Shown here: positions 1 through 7,514 of the stretch, in pieces
Layout: each line of letters begins with the position of its first letter
How positions within the stretch are numbered: the first letter of the stretch is position 1
From: JBCBST01 sp039819115
GTDB taxonomy: Bacteria > Bacteroidota > Rhodothermia > Balneolales > Balneolaceae
Assembly: GCA_039819115.1 (NCBI GenBank)
Contig: JBCBST010000091.1
Coordinates: 1 to 13,517 of the forward strand
Reading direction: 5' to 3'
DNA length: 13,517 nt
The notes under the pieces: generated by a model
What the model saw: the letters and a program-made list of their open reading frames with translations, nothing else
Told to the model about the DNA's origin: nothing
The model's database searches: none
Made by a program: the position numbers and the translations under genes

Positions 1-1
1 T

Positions 2-226
2 CATATTTCAAAAGATAACCTGCTCAACTTTATGAAATTCAGGGTGGATAATAGCTTAAACAGCATTGGAATGGAAAGCATCTTCTTTGTTTCTGAATAC
101 GATTACCAACCTATGATCTGGTTCGAAGAAGAGATTTTTTCCAATAGCCTCGATGACTTCTTCGCAAAACGACCGGTTGAATACACTAAGCATGATAAGA
201 GTATAACCGGTGATGACTTGTTCTAG
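2..226 (+). CDS. nrdB: Ribonucleotide reductase beta subunit, C-terminal end (partial)
   Basis: This is the last 74 codons of a gene that begins upstream of the window; the frame is open from the first bases, so the ATG at 32 is internal. The tail reads as a class I ribonucleotide reductase small subunit (radical-generating NrdB): a helix-like part with KFRVDNSLNSIG, then PMIWFEEEIFSNSLDDFF, and an acidic, aromatic end TKHDKSITGDDLF. In this family the extreme C-terminal peptide docks on NrdA. The diiron/Tyr site lies outside the window, so the subclass (Ia, Ic or other) cannot be judged. It is followed at 32 bp by a thioesterase and then by nrdA on the same strand, which strongly supports the call. 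The assignment rests on recalled family sequence plus this context. Confidence 0.85.
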   Translation, partial: HISKDNLLNFMKFRVDNSLNSIGMESIFFVSEYDYQPMIWFEEEIFSNSLDDFFAKRPVEYTKHDKSITGDDLF

Positions 227-258
227 TCCACAATCCGAAGTGCAGCCTAATTATTAGC

Positions 259-648
259 ATGGATATGACAACAAAGGACAGAATAGAACAGTCGAAGACT
301 CAGATTTTCAAAGTGGTTTTTCCAAACACCACAAACCATTACGACACCCTGTTTGGAGGTACCGCTATGCACATGATGGACGAAGTGGCCTTTATCACAG
401 CTACCCGCTTCAGCCGTAAACGAATGGTGACGGTCTCTTCCGGAAAAATCGATTTCAATGAACCTATACCAGCAGATACCATTATTGAGCTGGTGGGTAA
501 AGTTGTAAGGGTGGGTACAACCAGCCTGGATGTAGAGGTCGACATTTTCCAGGAAGAAATGTATGAGAACGTCCGCCGCAGATCCATTCACGGAGTTTTT
601 ACCCTGGTTGCTGTGGATGAATATCGAAAACCAGTAGCCATTGCATAA
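259..648 (+). CDS. Acyl-CoA thioesterase, hotdog fold (YciA/BACH type)
   Basis: A 129-residue single-domain hotdog thioesterase, predicted to hydrolyse acyl-CoA to free fatty acid and CoA in the cytoplasm. Seen in the protein: N-terminal FPNTTNHYDTLFGG (residues 21-34), the catalytic-helix region MHMMDEVAFITA with Asp41, the IDFNEPIPADT strand (about 64-73), and VGTTSLDVEVDIFQEE (85-100), all in the order found in the YciA/acyl-CoA hydrolase family. The length fits one hotdog domain of a homo-oligomer. Chain-length preference cannot be read from sequence. The start at 259 gives the usual short leader; ATG at 265 is an in-frame alternative. No Shine-Dalgarno is visible before either. It lies 32 bp after nrdB and 18 bp before nrdA, so it is probably co-transcribed with the reductase, an unexpected partner. 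Confidence 0.88.
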   Translation: MDMTTKDRIEQSKTQIFKVVFPNTTNHYDTLFGGTAMHMMDEVAFITATRFSRKRMVTVSSGKIDFNEPIPADTIIELVGKVVRVGTTSLDVEVDIFQEEMYENVRRRSIHGVFTLVAVDEYRKPVAIA

Positions 649-666
649 CTAACCACATTATTCATT

Positions 667-2340
667 ATGGAAGTAACAGAACACATAGAACAAACAGAAC
701 GATTGCATTGGCTGAACGAAGAAAGCCAGAATATGCTCAATCGCGGATATTTACTGAAAGGAGAAACCGTAAAAACAGCAATTGAACGAGTAGCTACAGC
801 TGCGGCTAAACGGCTATTCAAGCCAGAAATGGCGGAATCCTTTATCGAACTGATTGAAAGAGGCTGGATGAGTTTAAGCTCTCCCATATGGGCAAATATG
901 GGTACAGAAAGAGGGTTGCCTATCTCCTGCTTCAACGTTCACGTTCCGGATTACATCGAAGGCATTACCCATAAACTGGGCGAGGTAATCATGCAAACTA
1001 AAATTGGTGGAGGTACTTCCGGATATTTTGGGGAGCTGCGCGAACGCGGAAGCCCGGTAACCGATAATGGTAAAAGTAGTGGCGCAGTTAGTTTTATGAA
1101 ATTATTCGATACCGTTATGGACACCATTTCACAAGGTGGTGTTCGACGGGGAGCCTTTGCAGCATACCTGGATATCGATCACCCCGATATCTATGAGTTC
1201 CTGGACATTAAAAGCATCGGAAACCCGATTCAAAACCTGTTCTATGCCGTTTGCATACCCGACTATTGGATGCAGGAAATGATTGACGGAGATCGGGAAA
1301 AGAGAGAAATCTGGGCTAAGGTGTTGGAGAGTCGACAGCAAAAAGGACTCCCCTACCTGTTTTTCTCAGATAACATCAATCGGTTTAAGCCCGATGTGTA
1401 TAAAGACAAAAACATGACCATCAGGGCCAGCAACTTATGCTCCGAAATTGCGCTTCCATCCGCTTTTGATGAGTCGTTTATTTGTTGTCTTTCTTCCATG
1501 AACCTGGAACTCTACGACGAATGGAAAGACACCGATGCTGTACGTAGGTCCGTCTTTTTTCTGGACGCGGTGTTGCAGGAATTCATCGTTAAGACCGAGG
1601 GTAACTATTACCTTTCCTCTGCTAACCGATTTGCCAAACGTCACCGGGCTTTGGGTTTAGGGGTATTAGGCTGGCATTCGTACCTGCAAAAGCACATGAT
1701 TCCGTTTGAGGGCTTACAGGCTAAAACCTTAACAACTACCATATTCAAACAAATCAGCGAACAGGCGCAACAAGCCAGTCGCGACCTTGCTGATATCTAC
1801 GGAGAACCGGAGTTACTCGAAGAATACGGACGCCGAAACACCACCTTAATGGCTATTGCTCCGACCACGTCTTCTTCTGCCATTTTAGGGCAGGCGTCGC
1901 CGGGGATAGAGCCATTTAGCAGCAATTACTATAAAGCAGGGTTATCGAAAGGTAACTTTATGCGCAAGAATAAATACCTGGGTCGCCTGCTTGCAGAAAA
2001 AGGAATGGATACCGAAGATACCTGGCGTAGTATTATGCTTAATCATGGCAGTGTACAGCATTTGAGCGGATTGACGGACGAAGAAAAAGAGGTGTTTAAA
2101 ACCTTTAAGGAAATCAGCCAGCTGGAAATCATACAGCAGGCATCCATCCGTCAGAAGTATATTGATCAGGCTCAGAGTTTAAACCTGAATATCCCGCATG
2201 ATCTACCTGTTAAAGAGGTAAACAAACTGCTTATCGAAGCATGGAAGCTGGGCGTTAAAACGCTGTATTACCAGCGAAGCCAGAGCGTATCGAAGGAGTT
2301 TATTTCTAACATCGTGCATTGTTCAAGCTGTGAGGCTTAA
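667..2340 (+). CDS. nrdA: Ribonucleoside-diphosphate reductase, alpha (catalytic) subunit, class I
   Basis: Reduces ribonucleoside diphosphates to deoxyribonucleotides with NrdB. In 557 residues all key positions are visible: active-site Cys88 (PISCFNV), the thiyl/acid cluster N256-L-C258-S-E260, the partner cysteine at 273 (ICCLSSMNL), the substrate loop IAPTTSSSAILGQASPGIEP (397-416), the radical-transfer tyrosines 534-535 in KTLYYQ, and a C-terminal redox pair CSSC (552, 555) for thioredoxin-type re-reduction. These match E. coli C225, N437/C439/E441, C462, Y730/Y731 and C754/C759. The protein is about 200 residues shorter than E. coli NrdA because it starts directly in the alpha-helical domain and has no N-terminal ATP cone, so it cannot carry the usual dATP overall-activity switch itself. 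The start at 667 lies 18 bp after the thioesterase stop with no Shine-Dalgarno. Last gene of the operon; a strong hairpin follows. Confidence 0.97.
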   Translation: MEVTEHIEQTERLHWLNEESQNMLNRGYLLKGETVKTAIERVATAAAKRLFKPEMAESFIELIERGWMSLSSPIWANMGTERGLPISCFNVHVPDYIEGITHKLGEVIMQTKIGGGTSGYFGELRERGSPVTDNGKSSGAVSFMKLFDTVMDTISQGGVRRGAFAAYLDIDHPDIYEFLDIKSIGNPIQNLFYAVCIPDYWMQEMIDGDREKREIWAKVLESRQQKGLPYLFFSDNINRFKPDVYKDKNMTIRASNLCSEIALPSAFDESFICCLSSMNLELYDEWKDTDAVRRSVFFLDAVLQEFIVKTEGNYYLSSANRFAKRHRALGLGVLGWHSYLQKHMIPFEGLQAKTLTTTIFKQISEQAQQASRDLADIYGEPELLEEYGRRNTTLMAIAPTTSSSAILGQASPGIEPFSSNYYKAGLSKGNFMRKNKYLGRLLAEKGMDTEDTWRSIMLNHGSVQHLSGLTDEEKEVFKTFKEISQLEIIQQASIRQKYIDQAQSLNLNIPHDLPVKEVNKLLIEAWKLGVKTLYYQRSQSVSKEFISNIVHCSSCEA

Positions 2341-2351
2341 CACCCATCAGC

Positions 2352-2407
2352 CGGTAACATACACCGCTTAAATGCGGTGTATGTAAGCCGTTGATACGTT
2401 TCTTTTT
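2352..2407 (+). terminator. Hairpin terminator after nrdA
   Basis: A perfect 11-bp inverted repeat, 2357-2367 (ACATACACCGC) with 2374-2384, closes a 6-nt loop. The stem can be lengthened across a small bulge by 2352-2355 pairing with 2387-2390 (one G-U pair). A T-rich stretch (TTTCTTTTTT) ends at 2407, about 14 nt after the core stem, which is further than in a classical intrinsic terminator. It starts 16 nt after the nrdA stop, so it most likely ends or protects the 3' end of the nrd transcript. Confidence 0.6.
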
Positions 2408-2475
2408 TACCTACCCGCATACTGAATGAGCAACCCGTCACAGGTAAAAGCAGATATCATCTTTTCTTACCGTTT

Positions 2476-2524
2476 AAGCATTAACAAAAAATGATGACTA
2501 GCTCATCCTATTCGATGCTTTTTT
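2476..2524 (+). other. Structured intergenic element, terminator-like nested hairpin
   Basis: Outer arms AAGCAT (2476-2481) and ATGCTT (2515-2520) are perfectly complementary and the right arm runs straight into TTTT (2521-2524). Inside lies a second inverted repeat, GATGA (2493-2497) with TCATC (2503-2507), around CTAGC. It lies in the 242-bp gap between nrdA and the secreted-protein gene. It could be a second terminator for the nrd transcript or part of the leader of the next gene. Six weak A/T-rich outer pairs make it a modest candidate. Confidence 0.35.
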
Positions 2525-2548
2525 AGAGCGTATTATAGCCTGATTACG

Positions 2549-2556
2549 TACATTTA
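2549..2556 (+). promoter_or_regulatory. Possible -7 box for the secreted-protein gene
   Basis: TACATTTA matches the Bacteroidota -7 consensus TAnnTTTG except for the last base and lies 26 bp before the ATG at 2583. No convincing TTTG -33 element is present at the expected distance; only a T run ends near 2524. Tentative. Confidence 0.25.
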
Positions 2557-2582
2557 TCTCGTCAAGAAACAAACAGGATGGG

Positions 2583-4613
2583 ATGAATACACGTCATAAA
2601 ACAAGCTTTGCGATAGCTATATACTTTTCGCTTTGTTCGGTAACCATAGCTCTTGCCCAATCAACGATTCCGCCAGAATACCGGGGTGACCCCGCAACAG
2701 TTGCGCGAGGGATTTTGGATGGAAATTTAATCGAGACCAATTACCGAAACATAGGTGTGATCGCACGTTTTGGAGATACTCCATTTGGTGTCTGGCCGCG
2801 CGGAATAGGTCTCTCTCATATAAAAGGGTTTAACCTATTACATATGGGAGTGGTACCTGTAGAGCGGCTCAAATGGCCAATTCGTTTTCCCAATGCCTTA
2901 AGCGATACAGTAGCCGCTATTGTGGCATTGAACATACAGAGCGGTGGGAGACGATCAAGCATAGATGGTGAGTCATGGAACATGCAGCCTCTTCCTGGTT
3001 TTTTAAACTCAAGGCGGTTCGACTACAGATCATCACGATTCGAACGAATACCGGCAACAAGTGATGACAAAACCAGCTGGCCGGATGAATGGCCCGATAA
3101 ACTTTCTGAAACCACGGATATAGGGTGGAGCGGTTCCTGGAATGGATTCAGAGGTAAGGGAAACGCAACCGGTGACCAGGAAACCTTTTATGTAATGGAC
3201 GATTCCCGGAACAGGCTGTTACATCTTGGAGTGGAAAGCAGAGAAATCCAGTCGTTCCCGGGTGTTTATTATGCTTCCCCAAGTGATTCATTATTAGGAG
3301 GACTGGGTTTACAAACAGAAGTACGCTCCTTTCAGTTTGACAGGCCGGAGGTAGATGACGTTCTGTTTGTCTACTATAGAACCACGAATATTTCTGAAAA
3401 AGACCTGGATAACATGAGGTCCTCCTTGTACATAAATCCCTACTTAGGAACAGATGAACTTGATAATAACTTTGAATTGATACCAGATGAAGCTCTATCT
3501 ATAGGATGGGATTCGGATGGCATAGGAATAGGTCCAAGCGGTGAATATAACTTAGGATATATAGGAACGATCACACTTGAGCTTTCCACCATGACCGGTA
3601 ATGGGCTTGACGATGATCAGGATGGTATTACCGATGAAAGTAAAGCCAACATTCCCGGGGCACGTATTGAAGGGCAAAACGCAATCAGAATCTATCTTGA
3701 TGAACAATATGATGTGGCCCTATTTGAAGAGAACGTAGGTATCATTGATAGTTTACCTGCATTCAGAGCAGGTATATGGTGGACCGGGGATGAAGATCTG
3801 GACTGGGTCGGCTTTTCCGACGTAAATGAAAATGGCACTCATGATGAAGGTGAACCCTTAAACAACGATGTAGGTCGGGATGGTATAGGTCCCGGTCATG
3901 AGCACTATACCGAACCCGATGAAGGAGAAGGTGACGGTATTCCTACTCAGGGAGAACCCCATTTTGGGGAACGGGACATGGGTGAATCCGATCAACTACC
4001 CGGAAATAGTTTTGCCGCTGCTGCCCGTAGCAGGTTTCAAAGCACAGTTTTAAGCAGGGATGACTCTTTATACCAATTCATTTCTGATGGTGCACTGAAC
4101 ACGCAACCTCTGCAACTGATGGATGGTGTAGACTACAACTATATACAAACAACTCCCTCATATTCCATAGATGTACAGACGAGCAGTCATTTCATCGTAG
4201 CTCTTGTATTTGGTGAAGATCGCGATGATTTTCTCTCAAATCTTCAGGAAGCCAAGCAGATGTACAACGCTGATTTTGATACATTGGAGTATTCGCCTGT
4301 CATTACTTCCACCCATGGTGTGGAATCAGAAGAAAAGAGTGGACCAAAAACCACCACTCTTCATCAGAATTATCCTAACCCGTTTAATCCATCCACAACG
4401 TTTTCTTTCTCATTACCTGCAACCGATCGCGTTTCGTTATCGGTGTATGATCTAAATGGAAGGCTGGTAGAGCGGATTGCCCGGGATCGGGTGTTTTCTG
4501 AGGGGAGTCATACCCTAACAGCTGATTTATCTCAACTTGCGAGTGGTACGTATTTGTATGTGCTGTCTACTTCACAGGGGTTCCAAAGCCGAAAGCTCAC
4601 GTTGATTAAATAA
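2583..4613 (+). CDS. Secreted protein of unknown function with T9SS type A sorting domain
   Basis: A 676-residue exported protein. Residues 1-25 form a signal peptide: RHK, then a hydrophobic core, then ALA at 23-25 before Gln26. There is no lipobox. The body (about 26-575) matches no catalytic family I can name; it holds Trp/Gly-rich early segments, a beta-rich middle part, and acidic Asp/Gly stretches resembling calcium-binding loops (DDDQDGITDE at 343-352, SDVNENGTHDEGEP at 412-425, then a repetitive DEGEGDGIPTQGEP region to about 470). Residues about 592-676 are a type IX sorting domain: QNYPNPFNPST, SVYDLNGRLVERI, a GTYLYVL strand and the terminal KLTLIK. T9SS cargo crosses the outer membrane and is cell-surface-attached or released after removal of this domain. 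The start at 2583 follows AGGATGGG, a possible weak Shine-Dalgarno. It stands alone between the nrd operon and a convergent fbp. Confidence 0.85.
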   Translation: MNTRHKTSFAIAIYFSLCSVTIALAQSTIPPEYRGDPATVARGILDGNLIETNYRNIGVIARFGDTPFGVWPRGIGLSHIKGFNLLHMGVVPVERLKWPIRFPNALSDTVAAIVALNIQSGGRRSSIDGESWNMQPLPGFLNSRRFDYRSSRFERIPATSDDKTSWPDEWPDKLSETTDIGWSGSWNGFRGKGNATGDQETFYVMDDSRNRLLHLGVESREIQSFPGVYYASPSDSLLGGLGLQTEVRSFQFDRPEVDDVLFVYYRTTNISEKDLDNMRSSLYINPYLGTDELDNNFELIPDEALSIGWDSDGIGIGPSGEYNLGYIGTITLELSTMTGNGLDDDQDGITDESKANIPGARIEGQNAIRIYLDEQYDVALFEENVGIIDSLPAFRAGIWWTGDEDLDWVGFSDVNENGTHDEGEPLNNDVGRDGIGPGHEHYTEPDEGEGDGIPTQGEPHFGERDMGESDQLPGNSFAAAARSRFQSTVLSRDDSLYQFISDGALNTQPLQLMDGVDYNYIQTTPSYSIDVQTSSHFIVALVFGEDRDDFLSNLQEAKQMYNADFDTLEYSPVITSTHGVESEEKSGPKTTTLHQNYPNPFNPSTTFSFSLPATDRVSLSVYDLNGRLVERIARDRVFSEGSHTLTADLSQLASGTYLYVLSTSQGFQSRKLTLIK

Positions 4614-4687
4614 CCGAATAGAACCAGTTATCGGAATTGATTGTAATCATTGATGTAAGCGGTGAGAGAAACACGCACTGGTTTAGC

Positions 4688-5719
4688 TCACCCTACCTCT
4701 GCTTCCTTGTTATACTTGGCAAGAAACTCGATGGCAGTCTCCACATTTTTTCGGGAGCCAATATAAATCGGGCTTTGCTGATGGATGGAAGTTGGCTCAA
4801 TTTCCATAATACGCTGATTACCATTGCTGCCTAATCCGCCAGCCTGCTCAATAATAAAACTAAGCGGATTGCATTCGTACATCAGCCGAAGCTTACCGTT
4901 GGGATATTTTGCCGAGTCGGGATAGATAAAAATCCCTCCCTTTATCAACGTCCGGTGCAGATCAGCTACCATGGAACCAATGTACCGTGCAGAGTATGGA
5001 CGTCCCGTTTCTGGGTCATGTTCCTGGCAGTATTTAATGTATTTCTTAAGTCCGGGCGACCATGTGTTATAGCTGCCTTCGTTTATGCTATAAATGGTCC
5101 CATAATCGGGCATTTTAACGGCCTGATCACATAGAATAAACTCACCCAGGCTGGGGTCGAGTGTAAAAATGCTCACTCCCAATCCTGTTGTGTAAGCCAG
5201 AATGGTACTTGACCCATATAGCACATATCCGGCTGCTACCTGGCGTACTCCGGGTTGTAGGGCGTCTTCTTCTTTAATGGTTGGATCGAACCGTGGCTCA
5301 CGCATATAAATCGAAAAAATACTCCCAATCGATACATTCACATCAATGTTGGATGAGCCATCCAGTGGATCCATGTATACAATGTATTTCCCCCCCTGGC
5401 TGCTGAGTTTGACGATACCATCGTTTTCTTCAGAAATAACCATACAGGTTATATGGGAACGGTCGAGGGCTGATATAAGCTGCTGATCGGCAAAAAGATC
5501 CAGTTTTTTAACCGACTCCCCATGGATGTTTGTGGATCCATCGAACCCAAGAATATTCGTGATACCCGCTTTATTCACTTCTCTCGATATAATCTTAGAA
5601 GCTAATCCAATGTCACGTAGCAGCTGAGATAGCTCACCGGTAGCTCCCGGAAAGCGGTTTTGTGCCTGGATGATGAATTCTTCCAGCGTGATTAAATGAT
5701 CAATGTGCTTTTGAGTCAT
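4688..5719 (-). CDS. fbp: Fructose-1,6-bisphosphatase, class I
   Basis: Hydrolyses fructose 1,6-bisphosphate to fructose 6-phosphate and phosphate, the committed step of gluconeogenesis, in the cytoplasm. The 343-residue length is typical of class I. Visible motifs in order: FDGSTNIHGESVKKLD (59-74), the metal-binding SEEND (96-100), the hallmark DPLDGSSNID (117-126), the substrate-binding segment ARYIGSMVADLHRTL (244-258), and LRLMYECNP with Glu282 (277-285), another metal ligand. The start at 5719 is supported by an AGGGA sequence about 10 nt upstream of the ATG, one of the few Shine-Dalgarno-like sites here. It lies 75 bp downstream of coaE on the same strand, but a hairpin spans the coaE stop, so it may have its own promoter. 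It converges with the secreted-protein gene; no good terminator is visible in the 74-bp gap. Confidence 0.97.
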   Translation of the reverse strand: MTQKHIDHLITLEEFIIQAQNRFPGATGELSQLLRDIGLASKIISREVNKAGITNILGFDGSTNIHGESVKKLDLFADQQLISALDRSHITCMVISEENDGIVKLSSQGGKYIVYMDPLDGSSNIDVNVSIGSIFSIYMREPRFDPTIKEEDALQPGVRQVAAGYVLYGSSTILAYTTGLGVSIFTLDPSLGEFILCDQAVKMPDYGTIYSINEGSYNTWSPGLKKYIKYCQEHDPETGRPYSARYIGSMVADLHRTLIKGGIFIYPDSAKYPNGKLRLMYECNPLSFIIEQAGGLGSNGNQRIMEIEPTSIHQQSPIYIGSRKNVETAIEFLAKYNKEAEVG

Positions 5720-5761
5720 GTTCTATCCCTATGCGTTTGGAAGCGCTTTTCTTGTAAAATT

Positions 5762-5803
5762 AAGGCGTTTTGATAAAGGATTGCAATCAAAAAATTACGC
5801 CTT
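5762..5803 (-). terminator. Two-part hairpin spanning the coaE stop codon
   Basis: Read on the - strand, AAGGCGT (5803-5797) pairs perfectly with ACGCCTT (5768-5762), and within it TTTGAT (5791-5786) pairs with ATCAAA (5774-5769). That makes 13 pairs with a 5-nt bulge and an 11-nt loop. The descending arm is followed by AATTTTAC, a weak T-rich tail. It begins in the last codons of coaE and probably attenuates read-through into fbp, or stabilises the upstream mRNA. Confidence 0.4.
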
Positions 5804-6394
5804 GCGATCCGCATATCTATAGTACAATTCGTCGGCTTTATCCTCAAGGTCAGATACCGATCCGGCGTTTTCAATCACAACGTCGGCAAAATTAACTAAC
5901 GCATTGAAATCAGGCTGATGTGTCACCCGGGCTTCTATTGCTTGCTGATCCTGCTTATCTCTCTCCATGACACGCCGGACGCGTAGCGTTTCATCTGCCA
6001 GTAACAGCACAACAACATCCACATGATCGGGACGCCCATGCTGCAACAGAATAGCCGCTTCTTTGACAAACAAAGGGCATCCCTCCTTTCTTTTTTGTGC
6101 AACCAGGGCATCCAGATAACGCCATAACACCGGGTGCACCAACGCATTGAGCTCACTCACCCGATTCTTTTGAAACGCTTCTTTAGCAAGGTATGCTCTG
6201 TTCAGCGACCCGTCGGGTTGATACGCCTGCTCCCCAAAAACGGAGGTAATGCCTGAAATAAGATCCCGATCCGTGACCATCAACGTCTTAGCCACATCGT
6301 CGGCGTAGGCTACATAAGCCCCGCACTCTTCAAGGCGTTTGCAAAAAGTGGTTTTGCCAGAACCAATTCCACCCGTCACGCCTATGCTAATCAC
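5795..6394 (-). CDS. coaE: Dephospho-CoA kinase
   Basis: Phosphorylates the 3'-hydroxyl of dephospho-CoA with ATP, the last step of coenzyme A synthesis. The 199-residue protein opens with ISIGVTGGIGSGKTT, whose P-loop GGIGSGKT is residues 8-15. ADDVAK (about 31-36), LVHPVL (about 85-90) and the KEAAILL segment (about 110-116) follow in the family order, then RVMERDKQD in the lid region. The start codon is GTG at 6394; its GTGA overlaps the TGA stop of prfB by four bases, which points to translational coupling and fixes the start. Length is normal (about 200 residues). Its 3' end lies within a hairpin. Confidence 0.95.
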   Translation of the reverse strand: MISIGVTGGIGSGKTTFCKRLEECGAYVAYADDVAKTLMVTDRDLISGITSVFGEQAYQPDGSLNRAYLAKEAFQKNRVSELNALVHPVLWRYLDALVAQKRKEGCPLFVKEAAILLQHGRPDHVDVVVLLLADETLRVRRVMERDKQDQQAIEARVTHQPDFNALVNFADVVIENAGSVSDLEDKADELYYRYADRKA

Positions 6395-7510
6395 GCCTGT
6401 TCCTGCCCCGATATTTCCAGTAAGTAGGCTTTAATAAATTCATCGAGATCACCATCCATAACGGCATCCACATTCGAGGTTTCGTGATTTGTGCGATGAT
6501 CTTTTACCCGACGATCATCAAACACGTAGCTTCGGATTTGTGACCCCCACTCATTTTTACCTTTGGAGCCTTCCAGCCTGGCTTTTTCCGCTTCCTGAAT
6601 CTCCTTTTCCAGTTCATAGATACGGGATTTTAACAGCACCATGGCTTTTTCCCGGTTTTGAAGCTGGGATCGTTCCTGTTGGCATTCTGCAACCACTCGC
6701 TCTGTTCGACCATCCGATAACTGCCCCTCCCAAACCAGCCGAACTCCGGTTTCCACCTTGTTTACATTCTGCCCTCCGGCACCACTGGAGTGAAACCGCT
6801 GCAGCTCAATATCACTGTCGTTAAGATCAATTTCGATGGTATCATCAATTAGAGGAGCCACAAATACCGAACAGAATGAGGTATGTCTGCGGGCATTACT
6901 ATCGAATGGCGAAACCCGTACCAGGCGGTGTACCCCACTTTCGGCTTTTAAAAACCCATAGGCATTCTGACCTTGCACTTCGATAGTGGCGCTTTTTAGT
7001 CCGGCTACATCTCCATCCTGGTACTCAATATTAAATACCTTAAAGCCTTTCTTTTCGGCCCACCGAACATACATACGATACAACATTTGAGCCCAATCCT
7101 GGCTCTCTGTACCTCCTGCTCCGGGGTTAAAGTTGATGATCGCATCCCGGTGGTCATCGGCCTGGTTCAACATGTTTCTGAGTTCAAGTGCCTCCAGTTC
7201 GGTCACAAACGTCGCATATTCGGCATCAAGCTCGGCTTCTACGTCTTCTCCCATTTCCTGAAATTCAAGAAACACATTAATACTCTCCCGTAAACCATTC
7301 AGGGAATCCCAGGCTTCCACCAGCCCTTTTTCATAATCCATTTGTTTCATGACCGCCTGCGCAGCGTCGGGATTATTCCAGAAGTCAGGGACCTGGGTTT
7401 GCTCGGTTAATTCAATAACACGGACTTTACGTTTATCGTAGTCAAAGGTACCTCCTGAGCGCGTCCAAACGCTCGTAGAGTTGAGATAAATGATCAGGGT
7501 TTATAGCCAT
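6391..7510 (-). CDS. prfB: Peptide chain release factor 2, made by programmed +1 frameshift
   Basis: Recognises UGA and UAA stop codons and triggers release of the finished peptide. The gene has two frames: 22 codons from ATG at 7510 (MAINPDHLSQLYERLDALRRYL), an in-frame TGA at 7444-7442, then after a +1 shift 350 codons to the TGA at 6391, about 372 residues in all, close to the usual 365. After the shift it continues DYDKRKVRV...PDFWNNPDAAQAV, a normal RF2 N-terminal domain. The SPF stop-recognition tripeptide is at about 200-202 and the catalytic GGQ (SSGAGGQNVNKVE) at about 245-247. Annotating only the 319-codon frame from the ATG at 7350 would lose the first 53 residues. The start lies 4 bp after the stop of the DUF883-like gene, and coaE overlaps the end, so the three genes form an operon. 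Confidence 0.97.
7441..7456 (-). other. Programmed +1 ribosomal frameshift site of prfB
   Basis: On the - strand the site reads AGGAGG TAC CTT TGA C. This is the canonical RF2 autoregulatory signal: a Shine-Dalgarno-like hexamer (7456-7451), a three-base spacer, the slippery CTT (7447-7445) and an in-frame TGA (7444-7442). When RF2 is scarce, slow termination at UGA lets the P-site tRNA slip to UUU and the ribosome reads GAC in the +1 frame. The E. coli site differs only by AGGGGG and TAT. The protein reads as RF2 on both sides of the shift, so this is not a sequencing error or pseudogene. Confidence 0.96.
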
Positions 7511-7514
7511 TATT

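Noticed and set aside
32..226. A free-standing small gene starting at ATG 32.
   Set aside because: The frame is open back to the window edge and the sequence is the C-terminal tail of NrdB, whose partner nrdA lies downstream.
247..591. Open frame of 114 codons antisense to the thioesterase.
   Set aside because: The + strand frame encodes a recognisable hotdog enzyme; the antisense product has no recognisable features.
3840..3990. Repetitive acidic coding stretch considered as a DNA tandem repeat.
   Set aside because: The similarity is at the level of Asp/Gly/Glu-rich protein loops; the DNA units are not regular repeats.
4623..4682. Inverted repeat ACCAGT/ACTGGT between the secreted-protein gene and fbp, considered as a bidirectional terminator.
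   Set aside because: Only six pairs with a 48-bp loop and no T run; likely chance.
4637..4834. Short + strand open frame overlapping the 3' end of fbp.
   Set aside because: It is mostly antisense to conserved fbp codons and has no start signal or recognisable product.
6489..6824. Open frame of 111 codons antisense to prfB.
   Set aside because: Pro/Leu-rich shadow of the conserved GGQ domain region with no supporting signal.
7351..7510. prfB as a pseudogene, or starting at the ATG at 7350 because of the in-frame TGA at 7442-7444.
   Set aside because: The TGA lies in the canonical AGGAGG-TAC-CTT-TGA-C frameshift context, and the protein reads as RF2 on both sides of it.
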